Assembly: GCA_019391515.1 (NCBI GenBank)
Contig: JAHXQP010000029.1
Location: 1 to 64,000, forward strand
Source of the DNA: Clostridiaceae bacterium
Lineage (GTDB): Bacteria > Bacillota > Clostridia > Tissierellales > Sporanaerobacteraceae
DNA length: 64,000 nt
Reading direction: 5' to 3'
Translations under genes and position numbers: made by a program
In this document: positions 51,323-60,416 of the stretch, in pieces
Layout: every line of letters starts with the position of its first letter
How positions within the stretch are numbered: position 1 is the stretch's first letter
Notes under the pieces: generated by a model
What the model saw: only the letters and a program-made list of their open reading frames with translations
Database searches by the model: none
What the model was told of the DNA's origin: nothing

Positions 51323-52279
51323 TTATTTTTTTAATTTTCTTAAAGCTTTTCCATTTAAATAGTCACAGTTTTTTCCCTGATAGCTTTCTCTTATTTCCAT
51401 TTCCTCTACAATACTGTCCCTAATTTTCCACCAGCTTTCATTCCAGTTTACAAATAAAGAATTCTCTTCTGGTGCTCTACCTATAATTCTTTGAACAATT
51501 ATATTGTCATTAAGATATTCTAAAAATAGAATAACCCTTTCTATATATTCATCTTTCGATATTATAGATATTTTTCCTTCATTATACATTCTTCCTAAAG
51601 TAGTTCCTTCCAAAATATAAAGGGCATGGAGTTTTACTTCATCTACTCTAAGAGCAGAAATAACCTTCGCACATTCCATTACATCTTTTTCATCATCCCA
51701 AGGTAGATTCAATATTAAATGAGCACAAGTTCTAATTCCATATTTCTTGCATAATAGAATACTATCTATAAATTCAGCTAAAGTATGTCCTCTATTTATC
51801 TTATAAAGAGTATGATAGTTTACAGTTTGAAGGCCTATTTCCATTGTTATCTCCAAATCATACCTTTCTTTAATTTCTGATAAATACTGTAGATATTCTT
51901 CATTAATTGAATCTGGACGGGTAGATATAGATATACCTACTATATCTTCTACTATGGATTCCTCTACTACCTTTTTAAACTCTTCTATAGGCATATAAGT
52001 ATTAGTAAAGTTTTGAAAATAACTTATAAATTTATTAGCCTTGTATCTTTTACTTATGTATTCCTTGTTTTTCATAACCTGTTCTTTTACAGAAATCTCA
52101 CTAGATAAATTTTCAAAAGAGCCTCCTTCTTCTCCACAAAATATACATCCACCAATTCCAACACATCCATCCCTATTGGGACAAGTTAGAGGCAGTTTTA
52201 TAGGAAGTTTATAAACTTTTTCTCCAAATCTATCCTTTAAATAATCAGAATACACATTGTATACAGTTATACTACTCAA
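51323..52279 (-). CDS. Radical SAM protein (TIGR01212-like)
   Basis: CPNRDGCVGIGGCIFCGEEG, QNFTNTYMP, ISTRPDSINEEYL. Confidence 0.92.
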   Translation of the reverse strand: MSSITVYNVYSDYLKDRFGEKVYKLPIKLPLTCPNRDGCVGIGGCIFCGEEGGSFENLSSEISVKEQVMKNKEYISKRYKANKFISYFQNFTNTYMPIEEFKKVVEESIVEDIVGISISTRPDSINEEYLQYLSEIKERYDLEITMEIGLQTVNYHTLYKINRGHTLAEFIDSILLCKKYGIRTCAHLILNLPWDDEKDVMECAKVISALRVDEVKLHALYILEGTTLGRMYNEGKISIISKDEYIERVILFLEYLNDNIIVQRIIGRAPEENSLFVNWNESWWKIRDSIVEEMEIRESYQGKNCDYLNGKALRKLKK

Positions 52280-52362
52280 AATACCACATCCTTTAATATT
52301 TAAATACTATCATAAATAATATTATAGCTTATATAATGAGTCAAGGAAGTATGCTAGCTCAA

Positions 52363-52408
52363 AAACTATGCGTGAGCCAAAATAATACCTTTGACTCACG
52401 CATAGTTT
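52363..52408. terminator. Terminator hairpin at the end of bcp
   Basis: 14-bp stem AAACTATGCGTGAG / CTCACGCATAGTTT. Confidence 0.75.
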
Positions 52409-52868
52409 ACAGATTTTCTTTTATAAATTCTAATACTTCTTCTGCATGTCCTTTAGCTTTAACTTTTCTAAATTCTTTTACAATATTTCCTTTTTTATCT
52501 ATAATAAAAGTAGATCTTTCAACACCTAAATACTCTTTTCCATACATCTTCTTAGGTTTTAATACACCATACATTTCATGAACTTTTTTATCCTCATCAC
52601 TTAATAGTAAAAATTGTAAATCCAGTTTATCACTAAATTTAGCATGTGATTTCAAACTATCCTTGCTAATTCCTAGTATCACAGTATCCAGCCTTTCAAA
52701 CTCTTCATGTAAATCCCTAAATTCTGAAGCTTCTATTGCACAACCTTTGGTATTATCTCTTGGATAAAAATAAAGAACTACATTCTTTTTTCCTAAATAA
52801 TCACTTAAAGAAATTTCTTGTCCATTGGTTTCTTTTAATGTAAAATCTGGTGCTTTCATTTTACTCAC
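52407..52868 (-). CDS. bcp: Thioredoxin-dependent thiol peroxidase (Bcp-type peroxiredoxin)
   Basis: APDFTLKETNGQEISLSDYLGKKNVVLYFYPRDNTKGCAIEASEFRD. Confidence 0.93.
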   Translation of the reverse strand: MSKMKAPDFTLKETNGQEISLSDYLGKKNVVLYFYPRDNTKGCAIEASEFRDLHEEFERLDTVILGISKDSLKSHAKFSDKLDLQFLLLSDEDKKVHEMYGVLKPKKMYGKEYLGVERSTFIIDKKGNIVKEFRKVKAKGHAEEVLEFIKENL

Positions 52869-52872
52869 TCCT

Positions 52873-53721
52873 TTATAACTTTAATACCCTTTTTAGAATA
52901 TGAGCAACACCATTTTCATTATTATTTTTATCTGTTATAATATTTGAAACTTTTTTTATCTTTTCAGTAGCATTTTTCATAGCTATTCCAAGTCCAGCAT
53001 TTTTAATCATTGCTATATCATTATTATCATCTCCTATAGCAATAATCTCTTTAGGTGAAACCCTTTTTTTTCTTCCGTACTCTTCTAAGCTTAGCCACTT
53101 TGTACCAAAGGGATTCATAACTTCTAAAAGTCCAACCCCCTGGTTTATATGGGAACCATCTAAATTATACATTACATGACAATTATACTTTTCAAAGTAT
53201 TTATCTGATAAATATAAGTGAAATCCTTCCAAGTCTTCCTTGCTCCCCATATATACTACTGCTAAAACTTTAGGTTCTGAAACTTTAAAAATATCTTCTA
53301 CTTTTTTAAATCTATCTGGATTGTCCTCTAAATAATTGTGATATTTAGAATCATCTTTGTCCAATTCAATGATCATATCATAGCCATCCTCATATCCATC
53401 TACATGGACAATAGGATGTAATCCCTTCTTTTTTCCTTCCTTTACTAAAATGTGAAAATCATCTACATCTAAATATTTTTTAATCAATATTTTATCATCT
53501 TTCATTCTTCTAACTATATTTCCATTGTTAGCTAATATCACTAACTCACTATCTATATCTCTAACTTTTTCTTTAGCAGACCAATACCTTCTTCCTGTAG
53601 CAATAACCACTTCATATCCTCTGCTCATCAGTTCTTTCAAAGTTTCTAAATTTTCTTGTGATATTCTTTTTTCATCATTAAGTAATGTACCATCTAAATC
53701 AATAGCAATTAATTTATACAT
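52873..53721 (-). CDS. Cof-type HAD hydrolase
   Basis: IAIDLDGTLLNDEKRISQ, AIGDDNNDIAMIKNAGLGIAMKNA. Confidence 0.95.
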   Translation of the reverse strand: MYKLIAIDLDGTLLNDEKRISQENLETLKELMSRGYEVVIATGRRYWSAKEKVRDIDSELVILANNGNIVRRMKDDKILIKKYLDVDDFHILVKEGKKKGLHPIVHVDGYEDGYDMIIELDKDDSKYHNYLEDNPDRFKKVEDIFKVSEPKVLAVVYMGSKEDLEGFHLYLSDKYFEKYNCHVMYNLDGSHINQGVGLLEVMNPFGTKWLSLEEYGRKKRVSPKEIIAIGDDNNDIAMIKNAGLGIAMKNATEKIKKVSNIITDKNNNENGVAHILKRVLKL

Positions 53722-53758
53722 TTACATCACCCTATATATCTTTTTATATTTAACTATT

Positions 53759-55099
53759 TTAGTAATTATAGTATTGGACAAAAGATTTGTAAACATAGTA
53801 GTGATCATCTACTCCTCCTAATTCTCTTACTGAGTGCATACTAAGTATTGGATTTCCTATATCTACAGATGGAATATCTAATTGTGTAGAGGATATAGGT
53901 CCAATAGTTGAGCCGCCTCTTTCATCAGATCTATTTACAAACTTTTGAACAGGTACTTCTGCCAATTTACATATGCTTTCATATATAGCTGAAGATATAC
54001 TATCTGTAGTATAAGCTTGATTTGCACTTAACTTTATAGCAGGTCCACCATTTATAACTGGCCTACTAGTTGGATCTTGTTTTTGTTTATAATTTGGATG
54101 TACTCCATGAGCCATGTCGGAAGATATTAAAAAAGAATTAGAAAGGCTTCTGTAAAAATCTTCTCTATTTTTCCCTAAGGATAAACAAATTCTTTCTAAC
54201 ACAGTTCGTAGCATAGGACTTGCCGCTCCCTGTTTAGTAGTACTTCCTACTTCTTCATTATCGAATAAAACCATTACATTGGTTTTATTATTTACTTTAG
54301 AATCTAAAAGTCCTTTAATCCCTGCATGGACCATAGCCAAATCATCTAATTTCCCACAAGAAATAAATTCATTATTTAGTCCTACTATTTTTCCTTTTTC
54401 ATATTCATATAAAAATAGATCAAAATCTAAAATATCCTCTATATTTACATCAAGCTCTTTTGCTATTTCTCCAATTAGAAAATCATCTTTCTCAAACTCT
54501 TCGTTGATCATGGAAACAAGAGGCAAAGTTTCATTTTGAGTATTTAGCTTAATACCTTCATTTACCTTTCTATTCATATGTATAGCTAAATTTGGTATAA
54601 CCATTAGCGGCTTGTCTATATCTATAAGATAAGATTTTGGGTTAAATATATCTTCCCCTTTTAGTGTAACCCTTCCTGCCAATGATAGAGGTCTATCAAG
54701 CCAAGTATTAAGTATAGGTCCTCCATAAACTTCTGTATTAAGCCTTAAAAAGGCATCTTCTTCTACCATTTCTGGACTAGGTTTTATTTTAAAAGTTGGG
54801 GAATCTGTGTGGGCTCCTATTAATTTAAACCCTTCACTTTCAATATCACCTTTTCCTACCACAAAAGCAATAAGAGCAGAACCATTTTTAGTTACAAAAT
54901 ATTTTCCACTCTTTGTAATCTTCCAATTTTCACTAGGATCCAATTCAACAAATCCATTTTCAATAAGTTCCTTTTTAACATTTTCTACTACATGAAAAGC
55001 ACTTGGACTATTGTCAATAAAATCTATTAATTCCTGAGCAAATTCTAATTTTCTAGTCAAAAAAATCATCCCTCCTATTTTATTTAAAAAGTACTCCAA
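53759..55099 (-). CDS. M18 family aminopeptidase
   Basis: IGAHTDSPTFKIKP, FDNEEVGSTTKQGA, SSDMAHGVHPNY. Confidence 0.94.
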   Translation of the reverse strand: MEYFLNKIGGMIFLTRKLEFAQELIDFIDNSPSAFHVVENVKKELIENGFVELDPSENWKITKSGKYFVTKNGSALIAFVVGKGDIESEGFKLIGAHTDSPTFKIKPSPEMVEEDAFLRLNTEVYGGPILNTWLDRPLSLAGRVTLKGEDIFNPKSYLIDIDKPLMVIPNLAIHMNRKVNEGIKLNTQNETLPLVSMINEEFEKDDFLIGEIAKELDVNIEDILDFDLFLYEYEKGKIVGLNNEFISCGKLDDLAMVHAGIKGLLDSKVNNKTNVMVLFDNEEVGSTTKQGAASPMLRTVLERICLSLGKNREDFYRSLSNSFLISSDMAHGVHPNYKQKQDPTSRPVINGGPAIKLSANQAYTTDSISSAIYESICKLAEVPVQKFVNRSDERGGSTIGPISSTQLDIPSVDIGNPILSMHSVRELGGVDDHYYVYKSFVQYYNY

Positions 55100-55120
55100 C
55101 TATTAGTTGAAGTACTTTTT
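55086..55120 (-). terminator. Intrinsic terminator after the DUF1292 gene
   Basis: AAAAAGTACTCCAACTA / TAGTTGAAGTACTTTTT. Confidence 0.75.
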
Positions 55121-55130
55121 ATTAAAATTT

Positions 55131-55490
55131 TTATTCTTCCTCTAAATCTTCAATATCTTCCTCTTCTACAAACAATGTATAGAAAGCTTCTGAAACCAAT
55201 TCAAACTCTTCGTCACTTTCTATCTGGCCTAATTCTATACCATCTTCAACTTCTATATATTCATATAAAAGTACCTCTTCTTCTCCCATAGGAACCAATG
55301 CAATATATGCTTTATCCTCTACTTCAAATATTCCTAATACATTGCACTCCATTTCGCTACCATCTTCTAATGTAAGATATATTATGCCAGGTTCTTCATG
55401 ATCATGGTCACAACCACAGCCACATCCACAATCTTCATCTGAATGGTTACAACATTCATGATTTTCTTCATGCTTATTTGTCATCATCAT
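55131..55490 (-). CDS. DUF1292 protein with Cys/His-rich N-terminus
   Basis: HEENHECCNHSDEDCGCGCGCDHDHEEP then ITLEDGSEMECNVLGIFEVEDKAYIALVP-like DUF1292 core. Confidence 0.85.
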   Translation of the reverse strand: MMMTNKHEENHECCNHSDEDCGCGCGCDHDHEEPGIIYLTLEDGSEMECNVLGIFEVEDKAYIALVPMGEEEVLLYEYIEVEDGIELGQIESDEEFELVSEAFYTLFVEEEDIEDLEEE

Positions 55491-55567
55491 TCTCCTTTTT
55501 TGAGTTTATTTAGTATATATGCTTATAATATCCTATTTTATACTATAAGTATATAGGAAATAAAATT

Positions 55568-57043
55568 TTATTTAATTTCTTTAAGAACTTCAACTAATAG
55601 CTCCCACATATTTTTAGTAGAAAATATACTAAGTTTTTCTCCTGGAGTATGAACATCATACATATTTGGTCCAAAAGAAACCATATCCATTTCTTTAAAC
55701 TTTTCTTTGAAAAGTCCACATTCAAGGCCTGCATGAATTGCAGATATTTCTATTTCTTCCCCAAACTTTTCTTTATAAACCTTTTGGAATACTCCCCTTA
55801 TATAAGAATCTTTTTCATACTGCCATTCTGGATAAGAAGCATATCTTTCCCAATTTCCACCTAATATTTCTGATATAATAGCCATTTTACTTGCCAAATC
55901 TTCTTTTAAACTTCTTACAGAACTTCTTATAGAGCTTTCAAAACTAACTACATCTTCTAAAGTTTTCACTATACCTAAATTATTTGAACTTTCAACTAAT
56001 CCCTCTATTTCCCTACTCATAGTTTGAACACCATTGGGAATTAGTATTAAAGTAGCAATTACTTTTTCAGTGGTTTCATTGCTAAATACTTTATCTATAT
56101 TTATTTCCTTTTTATTTACTTCTATTCTTACATTTTCATCTGTTGATTTTAATTCATTTTTAAACTCTTCTTCTACATTTTTAACTACCTTTTTAAAATC
56201 CAATTCATCTTTTTCGTCTATTAAAACTAGTGCTTCACCACTTCTTGGAATAGCATTGGTCTTTGCTCCACCTTCAACTTTTCCAATACTATAGTCTATT
56301 TCTTTTTTCAATTTATAAAGCAATCTACCCATTAATTTATTTCCATTTCCCCTACCTTGGTCTATTTCCATACCTGAATGACCACCTTTAAGACCTGTAA
56401 TTTCTAAGAGATAAGGTGTTTTACCTTCTTTTGATTTTTCCCATACTATAGGTATTTCTACTCTATCTCTTTCTCCACCAGCACAACTTACTAATAGTTT
56501 TCCCTCTTCTTCCGAATCTATGTTTATTAAGATTTTACCATTAATATGTTTTGGATCCAAGGCAATTGCTCCATCCATACCAGTTTCTTCTGATGTTGTT
56601 ACAAGTACCTCTAGTGGTGGATGAGATATATCATTAGAATCGAGTATTGCTAAACACATAGCCACAGCAATTCCATTATCTGCCCCTAATGTAGTACCTG
56701 TTCCTTTTATATAATCTCCATCAATTTGAAGTTTTATAGGATCTTTTGAGAAATCATGATCTACATATGATTCTTTTTCACAGACCATGTCCATATGTCC
56801 TTGTAAAACTACCGTTGGTGAGTTTTCATATCCTTTAGTACCAGATTTCTTTATTATAATATTTAAAGCCTCATCTTGAATTACCTCTAAACCACGTTCT
56901 TTTGCAAAGTTTACTAAATAATCACTTACCTTTTTTTCTTCACCTGAACAGCGAGGTATCCTAGTTAACTCTTCAAAATAATAAAATACTTTTTCTGGAG
57001 TTAAATTTTCCAATACTCTTGTCATAAAAAACCATCCCTTCAT
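55568..57043 (-). CDS. pepD: Aminoacyl-histidine dipeptidase (PepD-like, M20)
   Basis: LQGHMDMVCEK, GTTLGADNGIAVAMCLAIL, GLKGGHSGMEI. Confidence 0.94.
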   Translation of the reverse strand: MKGWFFMTRVLENLTPEKVFYYFEELTRIPRCSGEEKKVSDYLVNFAKERGLEVIQDEALNIIIKKSGTKGYENSPTVVLQGHMDMVCEKESYVDHDFSKDPIKLQIDGDYIKGTGTTLGADNGIAVAMCLAILDSNDISHPPLEVLVTTSEETGMDGAIALDPKHINGKILINIDSEEEGKLLVSCAGGERDRVEIPIVWEKSKEGKTPYLLEITGLKGGHSGMEIDQGRGNGNKLMGRLLYKLKKEIDYSIGKVEGGAKTNAIPRSGEALVLIDEKDELDFKKVVKNVEEEFKNELKSTDENVRIEVNKKEINIDKVFSNETTEKVIATLILIPNGVQTMSREIEGLVESSNNLGIVKTLEDVVSFESSIRSSVRSLKEDLASKMAIISEILGGNWERYASYPEWQYEKDSYIRGVFQKVYKEKFGEEIEISAIHAGLECGLFKEKFKEMDMVSFGPNMYDVHTPGEKLSIFSTKNMWELLVEVLKEIK

Positions 57044-57049
57044 TTAAAA

Positions 57050-58525
57050 TTATACTTCAAATATGTATTTATTTTCATATCCAAATACATCTACTACCTT
57101 TATAGCTATATTCCTTCTTGGCTTCTTAGGTAATTTTAATTCAATAAATTCTTCAATTTTATATATATCATTTTCTCTAAAATTTTGCCATCTACTAATA
57201 AACACTTCCTCATTATAATCTGTATCAATACTTATGAAATCTATTAAATTTAAAGAATCCTCTTCCAGTACTTCTTTAACTAATTTCTTGTACTTTTTCT
57301 CAATTGGAATCTTATCTATATCTATTTCATACCCTTCCAATTCAATACTAATTAACTCTCCTTTATCTTTTAGATCCTGTTTATCTATTTCTTTAATCTT
57401 CAATTCCCCATTAGAAGTCAGTTTTTCCCCTTCTAACCTTTGAAGTAGGAACTGATCTCCTTTTATATCTATAATTCTTTTTTGAACAGTTAAGGCTGAA
57501 TGGAGCCCCATATCTGATAGTATCCATCTTCTATTATGTTTTTCTGCAACTGCTGCTGTAGTGCCACTTCCAGCAAAAAAGTCGGCTATTATAGAGTTTT
57601 CATTAGTTGAAGATAAAATAATTCTTTCAAGGAGTTTTTCAGGTTTTTGAGTTGCATAACCTACCCTTTCCTTAGAAGTCCTTCCTACCATATCTATATT
57701 CCAAACATCTTTCATATTTACTAATGTATACCATCCTATATCATCAACAAACTCTTCCACTCCCTTAAATCTATAAGGCTTAAATCCTCTATTATAAGAT
57801 TTCTCCTTTTGTGGATTAAATATATATTTTCTAGTTTTGGAATATAGTAAAATTGTATCATGTTTCCTTGAAAAATATTTTTTACTTACTCCTCCAGATT
57901 TATAGCTCCAAATTATCTCGTTTAAAAACATATCTTCACCAAATATTTCATCCATAAGGATTTTTACATAGTGAACTATATGCCAATCCAGATGTACATA
58001 TATACTTCCTTCATCACTTAACAATTCTTTCATAAGTAAAAGTCTAGGATATAACATTTTTAGATAAGAAACAATTCCTTCTTTCCATATATCTGAATAA
58101 GCAAATTTTTCTATAGTTACTGTTTTGTCTTTTAAAGGCAGCCTTATCTTTGTATTATAATCTGCTTTTGATAAAAATGGTGGATCAATATATATAAGAT
58201 CTATTTTTCCCTTCAAAGAAGGACAACTTTCCCCTTTTATTAATTCTTTCATTATATGTAGATTGTCTCCATAAATAAACCTATTAATAACCTCTTTTTT
58301 TTGAAAATCTCCAACTACTCCTTTAAAAAATCCACCTTCCTCTTTAGAAGGAACTATTATACTTTCTGTTGCAATTGACTGCCCTTTATTTAGAAGCTTT
58401 TCCACTTCCTCTTTTCCATCTTTTACTATATTAGAAAGTTCATCTATTATTAATTTATTCCTCATTTTATCCTCCTTTAAACCCTTATAACTTTTTATTC
58501 TATAAGTTTGTTGAAATACCTTCAT
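57050..58525 (-). CDS. Orphan DNA methyltransferase (beta-class-like, DPPF motif)
   Basis: IDLIYIDPPFLSKADYNTKI, IADFFAGSGTTAAVAEKHNRRWI; likely start at MRNKLIIDEL (~58465) after AAGGAGG; no restriction partner adjacent. Confidence 0.88.
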   Translation of the reverse strand: MKVFQQTYRIKSYKGLKEDKMRNKLIIDELSNIVKDGKEEVEKLLNKGQSIATESIIVPSKEEGGFFKGVVGDFQKKEVINRFIYGDNLHIMKELIKGESCPSLKGKIDLIYIDPPFLSKADYNTKIRLPLKDKTVTIEKFAYSDIWKEGIVSYLKMLYPRLLLMKELLSDEGSIYVHLDWHIVHYVKILMDEIFGEDMFLNEIIWSYKSGGVSKKYFSRKHDTILLYSKTRKYIFNPQKEKSYNRGFKPYRFKGVEEFVDDIGWYTLVNMKDVWNIDMVGRTSKERVGYATQKPEKLLERIILSSTNENSIIADFFAGSGTTAAVAEKHNRRWILSDMGLHSALTVQKRIIDIKGDQFLLQRLEGEKLTSNGELKIKEIDKQDLKDKGELISIELEGYEIDIDKIPIEKKYKKLVKEVLEEDSLNLIDFISIDTDYNEEVFISRWQNFRENDIYKIEEFIELKLPKKPRRNIAIKVVDVFGYENKYIFEV

Positions 58526-58589
58526 CTACCTTTATATTATTAAAATATTAAGATATAGTTTTATTAAATAGTTGATAGGGGGAAAGATT

Positions 58590-58762
58590 TGTGAATATGT
58601 ATAATTCTTTAATAGTAGAACTTCCTGAAGATATTAAAAAAACTATGTATTTTGGATAACTATGAAAAATCATTATAGATATGATCTTTTTGATAACTAA
58701 GTAGGAGAAATAGAATATAGAGATAGATTGGAGTTATTTCAAATAGAGATAACTCCTTTTTT
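58590..58762 (+). pseudogene. Short decayed + strand gene remnant with its own terminator
   Basis: MYNSLIVELPEDIKKTMYFG* then frame-shifted MKNHYRYDLFDN*VGEIEYRDRLELFQ; terminator GGAGTTAT...ATAACTCCTTTTTT at 58730-58762. Confidence 0.35.
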
Positions 58763-58776
58763 AAATTCTAATTAGC

Positions 58777-59121
58777 CTATTCCACTATTTGTATAGATTT
58801 TGCTACACCTTGTACTGGTTGAGATTCAGCTACTGCTCCATCAAATATAACTTCTACAGTTTGGCCTTCTTTTAAATCTTCAGCTTTTATTTTTTCTTCA
58901 CCCTTGTATATTTTGGTACTATTTTTAATCTCTACATTTGCTTTATCATACATAATGTCTTCCTCTATATCTCCTTCAACAAGTATACTTATTATTTCTT
59001 CTTCCATAATATTTACTTCTGTTATTTCTCCCCTAATTCCAATTTTTTCTTCCTTTTTCCCGCAACCAACAAGTGAAAAAACAATTATTAATATTAATAA
59101 TATTGACACATTTCTCTTCAC
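58777..59121 (-). CDS. Small lipoprotein of unknown function
   Basis: 114 aa, lipobox LVGCGKKEE. Confidence 0.7.
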   Translation of the reverse strand: MKRNVSILLILIIVFSLVGCGKKEEKIGIRGEITEVNIMEEEIISILVEGDIEEDIMYDKANVEIKNSTKIYKGEEKIKAEDLKEGQTVEVIFDGAVAESQPVQGVAKSIQIVE

Positions 59122-59232
59122 TTTACCCCCTCCTAAAAATCAAAATTATATTAATTTTCCCAGTCAATATAATCATTTAATATTTCAATTTAAATATAAA
59201 CAGTCTTCCTATATAATAATTCTATCACAAGT

Positions 59233-59275
59233 AAAATAAAAAGTATCTAGCTTTTAGCTAGATACTTTTTATTTT
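59233..59275 (-). terminator. Intrinsic terminator
   Basis: AAAATAAAAAGTATCTAGCT / AGCTAGATACTTTTTATTTT. Confidence 0.8.
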
Positions 59276-59831
59276 ACTTAAATATTAAACTTTGAATATT
59301 TTTTCTAGTTTCTGGTTGTTCCATTTTTTTAAGTTCTTCAGGTAATTTATCTTTTTCACCATATTTACCTACTGCAACAACTGTTAGTATTGAATAATCT
59401 TCTGGTATATTGTATATTTCTCTAGATTTCTTCCTTTTAAATCCTCCCATTGCATGGGTAATAAGGCCTCTTCTTTCTCCCTCAATAGACATATATCCCC
59501 AAGCCGTTCCTGCATCAAACATATGCCAATAATTTTCTTTGTCATTATGTTCAAAACTTTTTTTAGATAGAATCATTATAAGTACCGGAGCACTATCTGC
59601 CCAAACTCGGTTAGAATCCACGATTATACTTCTCATCTTATCCAGCTCTTCATCAGATTTAGCCATAATAAATCGCCAAGGCTGTTCATTGAAACAAGAA
59701 GGAGCATACCTTGCTGCTTCTAAGAGTCCCATTATATCTTCATCATCTATCCTTTCTGTACTAAAAGCTCTTGGTGACCATCTTTCTTTTATCTCTTCTA
59801 AAATTTCAACATTAAAATCTCTCTTTCCCAT
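59274..59831 (-). CDS. Nitroreductase family protein
   Basis: RWSPRAFSTERI, YAPSCFNEQPWRFIMA. Confidence 0.93.
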   Translation of the reverse strand: MGKRDFNVEILEEIKERWSPRAFSTERIDDEDIMGLLEAARYAPSCFNEQPWRFIMAKSDEELDKMRSIIVDSNRVWADSAPVLIMILSKKSFEHNDKENYWHMFDAGTAWGYMSIEGERRGLITHAMGGFKRKKSREIYNIPEDYSILTVVAVGKYGEKDKLPEELKKMEQPETRKNIQSLIFK

Positions 59832-59897
59832 AATATCAACCTTTCAAAATATATTGTCATTTAATATATTCCCATAATAACAACAAACAATCATATA

Positions 59898-60413
59898 TTA
59901 GCCTATAACAATTATTTTTTCAGTTTTGAGAGATTTATTTACATCTATTATTCTTTGGTTAGATGATCCCTTAAACTTTAACATTAAACTCTTTTTATCT
60001 ATTTCAAATTTCCCATCTACTAATATATCTGTACTATAAAGTAGTTTTTTCCATCCAGGTACTAAGTCTATATTATCTAAGATTTCCTCATAAGTATAGC
60101 CTGTGTAGGTCATTATATTAAGTCCTAATTCCTTGACCTTTTTAGCTAATACAGCAAAGCTTTTAGGTTGTTCAAAAGGATCTCCACCGCTTAATGTTAC
60201 TCCATCTAATAATGGATTTTCCTTTACCAATTCTATAACATTATCGATTTTCATAAGTTCCCCGCCTTCAAAGGAATGGCTTTCTGGATTATGGCAACTT
60301 TGACAATGATGTTTGCATCCTTGGCCGAAGACAACTAGCCTTATACCTGGCCCGTCTACTATAGACTCCTTAACAATTCCTGCTATCCTTATATATTGAC
60401 TCATATAAGACAC
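59898..60413 (-). CDS. nrdG: Anaerobic ribonucleoside-triphosphate reductase activating protein
   Basis: GPGIRLVVFGQGCKHHCQSCHNPESH, TLSGGDPFEQP. Confidence 0.96.
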   Translation of the reverse strand: MSYMSQYIRIAGIVKESIVDGPGIRLVVFGQGCKHHCQSCHNPESHSFEGGELMKIDNVIELVKENPLLDGVTLSGGDPFEQPKSFAVLAKKVKELGLNIMTYTGYTYEEILDNIDLVPGWKKLLYSTDILVDGKFEIDKKSLMLKFKGSSNQRIIDVNKSLKTEKIIVIG

Positions 60414-60416
60414 CTC

